NCBI GenBank assembly: GCA_963693285.1
Contig: OY848929.1
Coordinates: 1,242,501-1,306,500, forward strand
DNA: 64,000 nucleotides
From: Xestospongia muta
Lineage: Eukaryota; Porifera; Demospongiae; Haplosclerida; Petrosiidae
Direction of reading: 5' to 3'
Of this stretch, positions 10,075 through 22,035 are shown piece after piece. Position numbers and translations under genes: made by a program. The notes under the pieces were generated by a model, which was given only the letters and a program-made list of their open reading frames with translations, was not told the DNA's origin and ran no database searches. Position 1 is the first letter of the stretch; every line of letters begins with the position of its first letter.

Positions 10075-13000
10075 TTATGCAGTGTTGTGTGTTTTCTTCA
10101 TAACTGCTCCATAATGTTGACGGTGATCCAAAAGCCTGACTCTATTAGTATCACATGCTGGCCTCTCCACTTCTCTATCTATAAGGGTATTTTCAAACAC
10201 TCGACCAGGTGGCTTATCAGGATCAAATTCATCTAAAAAATCCCTTTCTTGGTCTTGCAAAAGTGCTTGCTCATCTGCTTCTAGTTGGTCTGAACTGAAA
10301 ATCGGTATATACTGGTTAATGTGTTTCAGTCTCAAACGCATTGGTCTATAGCACGAGAGAACTTTGAGAATGATAAACACAATCATGTACAATATGGGTA
10401 TATAAATGAGCACTAGTTGTGTTGTTGCAATTGCATTGAAATGCTCTTTTTGCTCATTAATGAATTGTGTAGAGGCATAGTTGTACAAGCTAAAACCATT
10501 GATAACAGCTAAATTGGCAAAGACAAGTGTGTCAAGAATATTATGGCATCTCCATTTATAAGGTTGGAAGACAGCATTCATTGTTAACATTACCAACACT
10601 ATTAATTCCAATAGTGCATACATAGAAACGGCTGTGGTAGAGAAAGCAAATGCTGCTGATATTAGCAGACGATAGACAAAGAAAAGTCCAGCAAAAAATC
10701 TTGTTTCATCATTAAAACATCCACTGAATGCATCAAGGATAGGTTTTAAAAACAAATTGATCGAGGCTATTTTCATGGAGCACCATGTCTGGTTATTACT
10801 TGCAGAATTAACTAAGCTACGGTCCATCATCCATTTTTTACCACGATAATAGATTGGATGACAAGTTAGTAAAAGAGGCACTAGTAATGTGTAACCTATG
10901 ACAAAAATAGCAGGAATGGCATACTTTAAATGCTCTTTACTAAAGAAGATTGTAGTTCCAGAGAGAAAGACTACACTTTCATAAGTGGATCCAGCATTCA
11001 TTTCCAGGTCAACTTTGGTTAAGATTTGAAAAGCAACTTTAGCACACTGTGAATATGTGATGATTAGAAATGCTGAGAGACCATGGACAACAGAATAATG
11101 ATCATTACGCCTAGCACAACGAAGACTCCGTATACATTTACGACAACAGCTGCAATATCTCATGATCACAAATAAGGAAACAATCAAAAACAATCCACAA
11201 AAGCTTGTTATGAATTTAAAAGCAAGGACATCAAGCACTGTGGCTCCTTTCCATAAGCAAAAAGAAAGTTTGTCTAGTCTGAAGAACTCCAGATTAAAAA
11301 ACCCAAACAAAAACCAGTAGATTTCAGTCAGGATACTAACAGGAGTAGATAGAACATAGCTACCAAAAGCAGTCACTCCAAAAAAATCTAAAACTTGAGC
11401 AAACAAAATGAGGCTATCGACAGCTCCAGATGTTAAACTGATGTCAAGAACAATGACAAAAATAAAGAGCAAAGTAAGAGGGATAACCTCTGAGAGGAAA
11501 TAAAATAAAAATCCTAATTCAGGATAGTTACAATCTCCACATATGAAACGTGATGAATGGTAATAAACAGTGAAGTTCTCTTCACATTCCCCACATAACC
11601 AACCTTGACGATTTTTACTCGAGCATAACATCTCCTCCAATGAGGAGCAACTATCAGGTAAAGTCACTAAGCCATTAGTCTTATTCAAGCCATTGTAGTT
11701 ACAATATCCCAATGGACACTGTGCAGTAATCAAAGTGTTATCAACATCATTAACACAGCCTGCCCAATATCCAATAATCATCATTCCACGACTGCGAGAC
11801 TCATCACAAGCAGGTATACCAGGAATGTTTTGAGATAAAACAGAACAGATACAAGTCTCAGATTCTGGTATATAACCAGGTGGGCATTGAAGGAGGACAA
11901 CATTAATGTCTATACTGATAGGCCTGGTATTAATTGTCTGTAGCAACAGTGAGAATGGTGGGCTACTTTTGTTACCTTTAAAGATAATTATTTTATTAGA
12001 GACATACTTAAAAGCACTATCCACACCAGTGGATGTAGCAAGTAGCACAGCATCAACAGATTGCTGCAAGTCATCTGTGATGTTCATAGGTAGGACGTAA
12101 CGCTTACCAGGTGGAACAGAAATAGTCTTATTACTCATTGAAATCTGAGCTGGACTAGTTGAAATGATGTGAGGATTGGTTAGATTAGGAACAAATACAA
12201 ATGATGACCATTGAAACACAGTTTCTACTTGAAATTCCATTGATCCATCAGTGACACTAGCTCTGGCACATGGTTCAAGTGAGGTGGCATAAATAGAGTG
12301 ACCATAATTAGTGGCTGTGTTATTATAGAAATGAAACTCTGCATCCCATGCCTCTGGAGGGCATATGTCAACATAACTAAGGAAACAACGTCTTGAATTA
12401 ACAAAGTCTAAAGTATCAATTGTAAAATAATATATAGCACCACCAATATCAAGAGCATTGTTATTTTGAAATATTATAGTTGCATTCTTGTGTGCTATGA
12501 TGCTGGCATAACCCATTAACACTATTCCTGCACCTTTTGCTGCTTGGTTATCAGAAATTGTGAGAACAGTAGAAGGTAGAACATTCAAATCTCCAGCTGA
12601 GAGGTGTATTCCAGAGCCCAAATTCCCAATAATACTGATACTTGAAGAAAAATTCAGACAGTATGTATCACTAAAAATAATACCTCCTTTTAGAAGTTGT
12701 TCAGAGTCATGCTTTGCAAAGGCCATGTTGTGTTTATTTGATAAATTGCCATTCTCAATGAATTCACAATCTTGGAATAATGGTACTGGTAAGTATCCTT
12801 TTGATATTAGTGTCCAATCTTCTGGGAAAAAGAGAACAGCAGCTCCAACTACTGCTTCATTGTTTACCCATGTACTGTCTCGGAAAGTGATGTAATTTTG
12901 TAAAGTACTGCCATGTGGAGTACGAGTGGAATAGACAGATGTTCCACCTCCATAGCCAGCTTGGTTTTTAGCAAATTGTACCCTATCAAATAGGATAGTG

Positions 13001-14058
13001 TTATTAACAGCTGATTGAGTGCTAAAGAAACCAAACTGAATACCACCTCCTCCTTTAACAGCAAAGTTGTTTTTTATTTCTGATCCAATAATCATCACAC
13101 TGTTATTACAAGTATTATCAGTTATTTCAACAGCTATTCCACCTCCAACAGTAGCATTGTTCATTCTGAAAGTGCACTGGTCTATAGAAACAATGTTACT
13201 AGAAGCCATTCCTTTGAATGATAATGACAACCCTCCCCCTCTTCCAATCTGCTGAACAACAGGACCATAATTAACAATGTATGTCAAAGAGCTATTTGGT
13301 AATATAGTAGCATTGTTATTTTCAAATGTACAATTGACAATTGTATAATTATTTCCATAAATGTACAAGATGCTTTCTGAATCACAGTCAGTCACATTTT
13401 CTATTACAGCTGGAGAACATAATGTGAATTCAATATGTATGCCACCACCTCCTGGATATTTCTCAAGTTCCTCTTTAGGCACAGAATTGTAGAAGAAATT
13501 ACAATTCTCAATTAGAACAGGACCTGCAGTGTCAAACAAACTTAAACCAATTCCTGTACTATTGCTAATTGTGATGTAAGAGAAAAGAATTTTAGTGGAA
13601 TTGAGGATGTAGAGAGCTGATCGAAATTGATATGTAATATTGTCAGGTGCAATGTCAACGTATTCGTGCAAAACACCACAACCAATTAACAAGATACTCT
13701 TAATAGTCAGATTAGTCACATTAACAATAGTTAGACCAGCAGCTCTGTTGGTACCATTACATAATATTTCTGCTCTATTATCTCCTCCCTCAATAATTAT
13801 ATCATTAACATGTAAGAGCGTAGCACTAGTTTCCAGATACTGACACCCATTGCTGTAGTTGCTAACAGTGATCACTGTGTTGGATTTAACTCCTTCAATA
13901 GCATAATCTAACGTCTTACATGGTACCTTGTTAAACCAGCATGACTCGTTATTGAAACCAGTGTTCCAGTCAACAGATATGTTCATGTAGATCTGACTAT
14001 TTCCTTGTACTAGAAGTAGTAGTAGTAACACGTAGTTGTTGGTGAGGAGCATCTTCAT
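10075..14058 (-). CDS. Large secreted/multi-pass surface protein, tandem paralogue B
   Basis: Single-exon minus-strand frame of 1327 residues, the tandem duplicate of the gene at 5484-9461 (offset about 4.59 kb). It has a signal peptide, an Asn-rich beta-helix-like ectodomain, a Cys-rich stalk and about seven to eight membrane segments. The C-terminal tail is identical in sequence to paralogue A. Differences concentrate in the signal peptide and the ectodomain (for example around the HLS/NLG segments mid-protein), as in surface families under diversifying pressure. No intron is needed to keep the frame open. Function is unknown. Confidence 0.85.
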   Translation of the reverse strand: MKMLLTNNYVLLLLLLVQGNSQIYMNISVDWNTGFNNESCWFNKVPCKTLDYAIEGVKSNTVITVSNYSNGCQYLETSATLLHVNDIIIEGGDNRAEILCNGTNRAAGLTIVNVTNLTIKSILLIGCGVLHEYVDIAPDNITYQFRSALYILNSTKILFSYITISNSTGIGLSLFDTAGPVLIENCNFFYNSVPKEELEKYPGGGGIHIEFTLCSPAVIENVTDCDSESILYIYGNNYTIVNCTFENNNATILPNSSLTYIVNYGPVVQQIGRGGGLSLSFKGMASSNIVSIDQCTFRMNNATVGGGIAVEITDNTCNNSVMIIGSEIKNNFAVKGGGGIQFGFFSTQSAVNNTILFDRVQFAKNQAGYGGGTSVYSTRTPHGSTLQNYITFRDSTWVNNEAVVGAAVLFFPEDWTLISKGYLPVPLFQDCEFIENGNLSNKHNMAFAKHDSEQLLKGGIIFSDTYCLNFSSSISIIGNLGSGIHLSAGDLNVLPSTVLTISDNQAAKGAGIVLMGYASIIAHKNATIIFQNNNALDIGGAIYYFTIDTLDFVNSRRCFLSYVDICPPEAWDAEFHFYNNTATNYGHSIYATSLEPCARASVTDGSMEFQVETVFQWSSFVFVPNLTNPHIISTSPAQISMSNKTISVPPGKRYVLPMNITDDLQQSVDAVLLATSTGVDSAFKYVSNKIIIFKGNKSSPPFSLLLQTINTRPISIDINVVLLQCPPGYIPESETCICSVLSQNIPGIPACDESRSRGMMIIGYWAGCVNDVDNTLITAQCPLGYCNYNGLNKTNGLVTLPDSCSSLEEMLCSSKNRQGWLCGECEENFTVYYHSSRFICGDCNYPELGFLFYFLSEVIPLTLLFIFVIVLDISLTSGAVDSLILFAQVLDFFGVTAFGSYVLSTPVSILTEIYWFLFGFFNLEFFRLDKLSFCLWKGATVLDVLAFKFITSFCGLFLIVSLFVIMRYCSCCRKCIRSLRCARRNDHYSVVHGLSAFLIITYSQCAKVAFQILTKVDLEMNAGSTYESVVFLSGTTIFFSKEHLKYAIPAIFVIGYTLLVPLLLTCHPIYYRGKKWMMDRSLVNSASNNQTWCSMKIASINLFLKPILDAFSGCFNDETRFFAGLFFVYRLLISAAFAFSTTAVSMYALLELIVLVMLTMNAVFQPYKWRCHNILDTLVFANLAVINGFSLYNYASTQFINEQKEHFNAIATTQLVLIYIPILYMIVFIILKVLSCYRPMRLRLKHINQYIPIFSSDQLEADEQALLQDQERDFLDEFDPDKPPGRVFENTLIDREVERPACDTNRVRLLDHRQHYGAVMKKTHNTA

Positions 14059-14945
14059 ATAGACCTGTAGAAATTAGGTTATGAAGTTACTGGATTTTAC
14101 AGTAAACACATACCTTCAGTTAACTGCCAGGCAACTACTAGTAACAGTTTATGTAACTGGAGTCCACGAAATGTATTCATTACCCACATCACCTAGAGAG
14201 AGTGAGTAGTATCGTATTTGGTAAAAATTGTAACTTTCAAAATACCTTAACAATGTGAAAAGATCCCTCTTCGTAAATTAAGTTAATGAACTGAAATAAA
14301 CGATTACAGCCAAACTAATTAAATTTAAATGAGAATAAAATACTCTAGTATCTATCAGTTGGCAGCTGATAATGTTAATATAGAGTGATGATCTGTTTTT
14401 ATTGGGCAGGTTTAAAGTTTTGAAGAGTCTTTCAACCCACCATAATCAGAACAGCCAATACCAGATAAATAATTGGTGATAACTAATAATGATATTAAAA
14501 TACCTCCAAGACAAAGACACTCCATACCTTCATTTGACCATGTAATACATGTTGTACATTATGAGAACATAACATTTAGTAACAATTGTGTGACTTGAAC
14601 CCATAAAAATGTATTCACAACCCACATGACCTTAGAAGGATGGTCAATGTTTGCATTTTAGTACACACTTTCAATTTCAAATACCTTAACAAAATATGAA
14701 AGGCTTATTTTTGTAAATAAGTCAGTGAATGAACTGAAATAATGATTGCAACTAAACTGATTAAATGAGAATAGAGTAGTACTCCAGTATCTATTAGTCA
14801 GCAGCTGATAACATTGGTATAACATGAGAATCTGCTTTATAAGACAGGTTTAAGTTTTGAAGAGTCTGTAATTCAGTGATTCAATTCACCATAATGAAAA
14901 CAGCCATTATATCAAGTAGATTAATTGGTGATAAGTCTAATATTG
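14059..14945 (-). repeat. Two further copies of the surface-gene upstream (promoter) region
   Basis: The ~370 bases upstream of paralogue A (9484-9850) recur upstream of paralogue B (about 14060-14470) and again, with no gene attached, at about 14520-14945. Shared blocks include 'ttagaaggatggtcaatgtt', 'aactgaaataatgattgcaa' and 'cagcagctgataacattggt'. The third copy is closer to the copy of paralogue A than to that of B. It is probably the orphaned 5' flank of a lost third gene copy. Confidence 0.65.
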
Positions 14946-15106
14946 ATACAAAATGCCACCAAACCCCCATTCCTTCATTTGATCATGTAATACGTGTTGT
15001 ACATTATATGAACATAATCCAAACATATACAATAACTAGTAAGAAGGCCATTTACAAGCGAAATGATATTGGATATATAGAAGAGGCATTTTAGACATGA
15101 TATATT

Positions 15107-15257
15107 CTATGTTTTACAAGCAATGAGAATGTCTATGGTATCAAGTAGATCTGAATGATTAATAACAGTAATCAATCCTTCAGAATTTGTAACAAGGAGT
15201 TCCATACTTATATAAGAACGTAGAGCATTACGTAATATGTCCATTGAACAACTTTCA

Positions 15258-15295
<38 letters not shown>

Positions 15296-16224
15296 GTTAG
15301 TTTATTCAAAATCAACATACCATGTAACAAGGAACCTTGTTGACATCGTTCTATCATTGAGAGCTGTAACTCATGAAGGAAAGAGTTTTCTATACACAAA
15401 AAGAGCCCGTTCCAACTGTTTCACACTACCATTATTTACAGTACCTTTATGTAACATTTCCACATTTTGTTGTTGCTCCCATAACATTGTAAGTTGTACA
15501 GCTACACACCAATATCCTTCAATATACGGGGCCAGGATTGACTGGAGAAAAGACAGGTGTTCCCTAGCTTCAGGAGTAGTGTTAACCTATGCACATAACA
15601 ACAGACAAAAAACATAAGTAGAGATACATAACAATTATACTATTATATAAAACAGCCTAACTACAAAATACAAAACAATGTACGTACTTCCAACAGGAAG
15701 TCTTTTTCAAATTCCTCTTCATCTTCCTCCCATCTGTCATTGTCCCAAGAATCTTTAGGAGCTCTGTTCATGTCACTACGACCATATGACATGTATCGAG
15801 GCTAAAGAGGTCAGTATATATTGTGTTATAAAATATAGACATTAGTAAATATTACCACTGTTGTTTTGAAGACCTCTGTGTTAGTGAGTAATTCAATCCC
15901 TTCATATAATGTCATTGACAGGTCAACACATGGCTACATTGAAGAGATGTTATAAATATTTGACTTGATATGAAGTTAAGTGTGACTTACTGGGGCAAAG
16001 ATAAACTCTCTAGCAAAGATCTTAGTGATGTCCAGTGCATACTCTAATAACTAATAAATTATTAACAATGTTAATAATTTGAGGGTTTGATAATGAAAAC
16101 GACAAACCTCATTTTGTGATACAAGAAGAGGTTCAGTTATTAAGTTATCATCAACTGTTGTTTGCTGTTTGTCATCTTGTCTCTCGAGCTCTTTAAACTC
16201 TTGAATTACCAAAAGGCTACAAGC

Positions 16225-16258
<34 letters not shown>

Positions 16259-19200
16259 GTGTATGAATTGCACTAGCTTTTTAATGTACCAATAATTGCT
16301 TCCTTTATGAATATCGGTACAACTTGATTTACATGATGTTGTAATTGGAACACATCAGGTAGCTCCAGCCGAGGATAAACAACTCGAGAGGTTTCTTGAA
16401 TTATCCCATTAACAACAGGGACATCCTCATAAATTACAAGATGTTTCAAGTAATTAAGACCATAATGGACGGCCTCCGAGGGAGTACCAGAGAAACCAAT
16501 AGCTCTGAAACAAGAACGAAAGAATTTAAAGGAACTTCAATTTGTTGATTTACCTCCCTTGGCTAGTGACACTGTCTACAACCCCTTTATAACTGGAGTA
16601 AAGCTCAAATAGTTTGACTCCCTAATGTAGTGTATAAAAGGTTAATATTATGTAGTCAAACTTGCACTCACGTACATGCCTGTGCTTTGTTAATAAAAGA
16701 AAACCCACAATATTGGTTGCCATGACAGCAGTACATTGAGAAAAGTCTAAGAAACAAAACGATAAAAAGTCATTCATATGCCAGTATGACAAACATGTAT
16801 TATACCATATACAACGTGATAACTAAGAGCTGTGACAATACGCCGATCAGGTGAAATATGAGCAGGACCAGGACTGTACAGTGAAGGAGACATTGGATGA
16901 GTTAAATCCAAGAGAGAATAATTTGAGATATGAAAAGTGTCAAGGTATTCCTAAACAAACAGAGACAGCAATCACTTGATAGCAAGTTCTAAAATGTACC
17001 TGCAGAGAGAACGGTTGTGCAAAATCTACTCTCACACAACCAATATCACTGGTCAACATTCTCCAAATCCCACCCAAAGCCTTTAAAAAACTCTCTGGTA
17101 CTTTATTACCACCCTAATGAGAACCAAAAAACTAACACAACTAACACTTATGTCCTACCATTAGTTCACGTCTTACAAAATTTCTCTCAACAATCTACAA
17201 CAGATGAGTATAACAACAATATATTACATTACAAGCTTACTCTGTCATAACTAATACCAACTGGTACCATCAATATATCATTGACAGCACCTACAATATG
17301 GTAAATATTATATTAAACTAGTTAGTGTTATTTGACTGACCTTCTCTTATTGCTTCAACTAGAAATGAAAGAAGTCCAGCTTTGGGAAGAGAAGGTTTAC
17401 CTGTACGACTTCTACAACCCTCTGATATAGAAAGAATTAAAAACAGTAATATACTTTGACATTCACTAACCGATATAGAACTCCATGTTCTGATTTGCCT
17501 TCAGTAGTTGCTCAACATACTCATGTAGGCACTCTCGATATAAATTATCACGGCCATTACTTGAGTCCATTCTTCGTCTTATAAAGAACCCACCAAGACA
17601 ATGAATTAACCGACTAAAGTAAAATATCATGTGATTGTTGTACAAGAGAGATTTACTTGAATATGGGAATATTTAGATTGTCTCCTGCAGCAATATGTGG
17701 TACCTGTGAGTCCATTGAAATAGATCGCCGGATGGTTAGTGTTTTAAACTTACTTTAATGCCAAGATGAATGAGAGCTGTTGATAAAAGAAGATAGTCCA
17801 CGTGACTCTTGTGACAAGGCAAAAACACTATAGGTACCCTGTTCTATTATAGGAAAAGGGAGAAAGAGAGAGGGGGATAACATCACAACAACATTCACTT
17901 TTAAGACAGATACCTCTTGTGCAGCCTTCAACATTTCTACATGACTTCTCTGAACATAAAAATGTCTGAACAGTTTACTAAATATCCACATCATTGTATA
18001 CTGAGCCATTCTATAGACAAACAAAATAGATTATTTGTTCAACTATCTACAAATTACCTCAATAAAGTAAGAGAAATAGTACCAGACATTGTATTAAGGA
18101 TAGACTTTGCTCGAGCTTGTTGTTGTTTTAGAGCCGCTACTTCACTGTCGGGAACTACAAAATGAAAACATAAACTTTGTCTCCTAGTAGTCATATGATC
18201 TAACTACTTTTAGGTTTTACACCAGATTTGACAGGGCTAACATCCACTCCAGCCATAACAAGTTTAGCAGACTCCTCAACGGCAGATTGAACTCTACAGA
18301 TATAAGATGGAGTGTGAGATTACATTAATTCTGTATAGTACAAGTTCAACTATAAAATAAATGTTCACTTGAAACGAATAATGAATACAACAATTAATTT
18401 ACATTAACTCAAAGGCTAGTAGGTTAATGATAACAATAGTCTTCATATTAGTACATTATAGTCATGTCATGATCACACCACAACTAATGAATATAATTTA
18501 AACTATATGAATAATTATTACCTAAAAGATGACAAAGCCTCTTTCTTAGGAGTCACAAGAGGTAAGACAAATGGATTTTGAAATGCCCATCCAAAACCAG
18601 GAGCAATCCATCGTGAGAGTCCTCTAAATAGTGGATATTAAATCATTCACTATCTTCATATGGTGATGTAGTGTAGTAAACAATTGAGATACAAGTAGTG
18701 GGTTTTTTATTAATAAAATGAATGCCCAATAGCTACTGCTAGTTTAAAGAGCCCAAACAGAACAGAACAATAATAAATAAAACAGTATTAAAGTACTGGA
18801 TATAGCATGATCAATAAGACAGAGATAAAAATAAGTGTTGATGTAGTTACTGCAAGATAAGTTCGTAAATCTAAAGACTTACCTTACTGAGGATCTGTCA
18901 ATAATCAGTAAGTCTTGTAGTCCAGCTCCGATGTTGTCTTTATTAATAAAGTGTGCCTATTATATTGATAAAGTAATTTATATGTGTTTACACAACAAGT
19001 TAATTGTAAGTTATGTAAAATATGTAAGATTGAAAGTCACATTATATTATGTGTAAATATATTATTCATAGTACTAAAGATTGCTATATAAATTAGTATA
19101 GCTTTATGTCATGTTGTTTATATAAAATAGTGTGTATAATTGATTACTCTGCTGTTTGGTAGACATTTAGTACAGGTCTGATGCAGACTGAGACTTTTAT

Positions 19201-19975
19201 GAGCATATGTCCTTTGTATCCCTTGTAAATCAAATCCCAATGAGGGGACAAAGGAAAGACTCGTAGGAAAAGGTACAGTAGCCTAAAAGGTGTAAGGAGA
19301 TGGAGGAAATATAAATAAAATAAAACGGCAATTCAACCAATTCAGTTTGTAATCTATTAAGTGTTAACAGTTAACAACAATCAAGTAAGTATTGTTAAGT
19401 TAACACCTGCAATGTTAACACCAGGTGATAATTATAACAACTCTGGCTACAATAGTATATCCTCCATCCACCTGGACTGATGTTATAAAAAACACACACA
19501 TCTGGTTATATTTGTTACAGAACAATCAACTTGTCTAAACCATATTATAATGATAAAAAAACTATCAGTCTAAAGAAATTTCATAGACAATGATTGCATC
19601 CAGCTGCAAAAACTAAACCACCTTCATAGCTAAACTCTACACAATGCACAACATTGCAGCCACAATGAGCCAATGTTCCAATATCAAAGTTATATGTACC
19701 TGTCCCAAATGATCAGTACGTTCTAATCTTTTCCTATATCGAGCAGCTGGTGGAACATGCTCTCTAACAGACTCTGGTTGCCTGTATTGATATTGTGTGG
19801 ACCAGTATCCATTACTGGTTTGGCTTCCCTTCCTGCCACTACTGCAGGACTTTTTCCTGTCTGTGTCATTGTTAAAGCTAACTCTCTTCTTGTGATGAGT
19901 GCCATTTTGTTCTTGTGGCTTTCTTCTGTTTCTTTTTGCATGTGTTTCTTCACTTTCTTGTCTATGGGCCTCCAT
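15107..19975 (-). CDS. GPAM: Glycerol-3-phosphate acyltransferase 1, mitochondrial type
   Basis: Hand-spliced into 23 coding exons with consistent GT-AG sites and phases, giving 821 residues against about 828 in vertebrate GPAM. It transfers an acyl group from acyl-CoA to position 1 of glycerol-3-phosphate, the first step of glycerolipid synthesis, at the mitochondrial outer membrane. All acyltransferase motifs are present: HKSHVD (motif I, about 255-260), GGFFIRRR (about 297-304), EGCRSRTGK (about 338-346) and PVGISYDR (about 374-381), plus DFAQPFSL. The N-terminal region carries the family-specific RGLSRWIAPGFGWAFQNPF segment, and the C-terminus the LLHAESCSMDILRNALRSY segment. Exon order on the plus strand, last to first: 15107-15258, 15321-15363, 15440-15586, 15688-15801, 15856-15933, 15991-16050, 16108-16223, 16290-16504, 16554-16621, 16676-16746, 16806-16950, 17000-17113, 17241-17290, 17341-17421, 17471-17613, 17657-17703, 17754-17843, 17914-18010, 18058-18154, 18208-18293, 18522-18623, 18883-18956, 19700-19975. 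An in-frame ATG also exists at 19999. Confidence 0.93.
15261..15292. repeat. (GA)n microsatellite acting as polypyrimidine tract of the last GPAM intron
   Basis: A pure GA run on the plus strand reads (CT)n on the coding strand and ends exactly at the AG acceptor of the terminal GPAM exon. Confidence 0.85.
16226..16255. repeat. (GA)n microsatellite at a GPAM 3' splice site
   Basis: The run reads (CT)n then TAG on the coding strand, immediately before the exon at 16108-16223. It again serves as the polypyrimidine tract. Confidence 0.85.
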
Positions 19976-20236
19976 GCTGCAACGATAAAATGACCACACC
20001 CATACGTTAATATAAAGTTATCAACTTGACCACACCTAAGTAATTATACAGAAGTATGCGGAAACATTCTGAAATTTCTAAAGAAATTATACAAAAGAGT
20101 GTGTATAACTCCGTATACTTTACTACTACAAAAATCTGCCTCCCTTCAAGCAGATGATAAAACTTTGAGTTATGTAAATTGCTCTTGCCGTTTTACAACA
20201 AAACTAATTTGATGATAATCTGACCAGAAAAGGAGA
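19976..20236. promoter_or_regulatory. Shared bidirectional promoter interval between GPAM and adducin genes
   Basis: The two coding regions diverge from this ~260-base interval, so both 5' UTRs and core promoters must fit here. No clear TATA box or CpG-rich stretch was picked out. The call rests on head-to-head spacing only. Confidence 0.5.
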
Positions 20237-20780
20237 ATGGACTTACCTACTGATCTGGAACTGGAGCTTGGAGCTTCCTCAACTCTGAGCCACACCCACT
20301 CTGCAGTTACTTGGATGACTCCACCAAAGCTAAAGCAAATAAAAAGACCCTACAGAATTGAGATAGATGTCAAGGCTCTGGAAAAGCAGCAACCAGTTAC
20401 CAAAGTGTTGCAAAGTGGTCGGTTTCGAGGACATTTGGAAAATGTCCTGAAAGGATTTCTAGATGGGAGTGGTCGACCGAGACAAACAAGAGCACTCCAT
20501 CATCTTCAAAGTCAAATTGTACCTGCTTCTCAAATTGAGGATGCCTATTACCTTAATGACTCTTTTACCCAAAATTTCTCTGGAGGAAGAGGGGGCGGTT
20601 CCTTTATTATCCCCATTAATGATCTTAGAGGGTCAGCTGCCGAGAAGTACACATCAGTTGAGTGTGAAGCTCGGTGTAAACTGGCATCATTGTATCGCCT
20701 GATTGATAGAATGGGTTGGACTCATTTGATCTTTAATCACATATCGGTTAGTAGAGGATCTGATTATCATTCTTTATTGT

Positions 20781-20862
<82 letters not shown>

Positions 20863-20881
20863 CCTCCCTCCCTCCCTCCCT

Positions 20882-20918
<37 letters not shown>

Positions 20919-21984
20919 GCTAAGATCTCCAGGAAAAGAAGAACACTTTCTTCTCAACGCATTTGGTCTTCATTATTCTGAAGTTACTGCCTCAAATTTG
21001 GTCAAAGTGGATTTAAAGGGTGACATTATTGATCCTGGTACAACTCAGTTAGGTATCAGTAAGGCTGGATATGTCATTCATTCAGCAATCCATGAAGCAA
21101 GGAAAGATATTAAATGTATTGTTCATGTTCATACTTCTCCTGGAGCAGCTGTGTCTGCTATGAAATGTGGTTTATTAACAATTTGTCAAGAATCTATGAC
21201 AGTAAGATTATACATCTCTCTGTTCATTCATCCTTTTCTTGTTCCATCCAACCATTGATCCATCCATCATTTATCCTTCTCATCCATTCAAATTTAGCTA
21301 TTCATCCATTTGTTCATCATTTTTCCTTCATTTTCCTGTAGTCAGGTGACATATCTTACCATAAATACAAAGGTATTATTGTTGATGAATCAGAAAAGAT
21401 TGATTTAGTCAAAGACTTGGGTCCCATCAACAAAGCTATGATCCTGCGTAATCATGGTCTTTTGGCAATGGGTAGTACTATAGAAGAAGCATTTAGCATT
21501 TGTTATAACCTTATGAAAGCTTGTGAAACACAGGTATTTAATAACTAAATATTAATAACTAGTAGGGATAGATTGAATCCACTTATTTAAATGCAGTGTT
21601 TACATATTATTTAGTACATGTACTTTATGTACTATAAATATAATAGTTTGACTTGTTAATGTTTCCTATATTTGTGTAATAGTGAGTTCTGCTTTTGTGG
21701 TTATTAATAACAAGCATATTCATGTTACCATCAAGTATCATATAAATGGATCCTTAAATGCAATGCTTTTTACTTTAGGTGATGGCACTTTCAGCTGGAA
21801 TTGATGACTTAATAATTGTGAAAGAGGAGATAGCCAAACAGGTCAAGGCTGTATCCTATGAAAGTGGGGGTGGAGTCAGTTGTCATGACGACTTTAACAA
21901 AGGAGAACTGGAATTTGAGGCTATGATGAGAATTCTTGACAACTTAGTAAGCTTTTTTGACTCAGTGCATTAGTTATCTCAATC

Positions 21985-22035
<51 letters not shown>

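Noticed and set aside
7969..13843. Plus-strand frames of 60-110 residues over the large minus-strand genes
   Set aside because: Shadows of the long paralogues that recur at the same relative positions in both copies.
366..14058. Bacterial contamination (resemblance of repeats to chlamydial polymorphic outer membrane proteins)
   Set aside because: The genes carry eukaryote-type multi-pass C-termini, lie between intron-containing animal genes and share base composition with them.
17755..18024. Independent 89-residue gene
   Set aside because: Only MAQYTMMWIFSKLF to KAAQE is an exon (GPAM exon 6); the remainder is intron and frame-shifted exon 7.
19637..19999. Separate 120-residue Arg/Lys-rich gene
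   Set aside because: Its first 92 codons are GPAM exon 1 with a splice donor at 19699; the rest is intron read-through.
20747..20923. Ser-Leu-Ser-Leu run extending the first adducin frame
   Set aside because: It is translated (CT)n inside an intron with a good GTTAGT donor at 20747 and a ctctag acceptor at 20919. The next exon continues the adducin domain.
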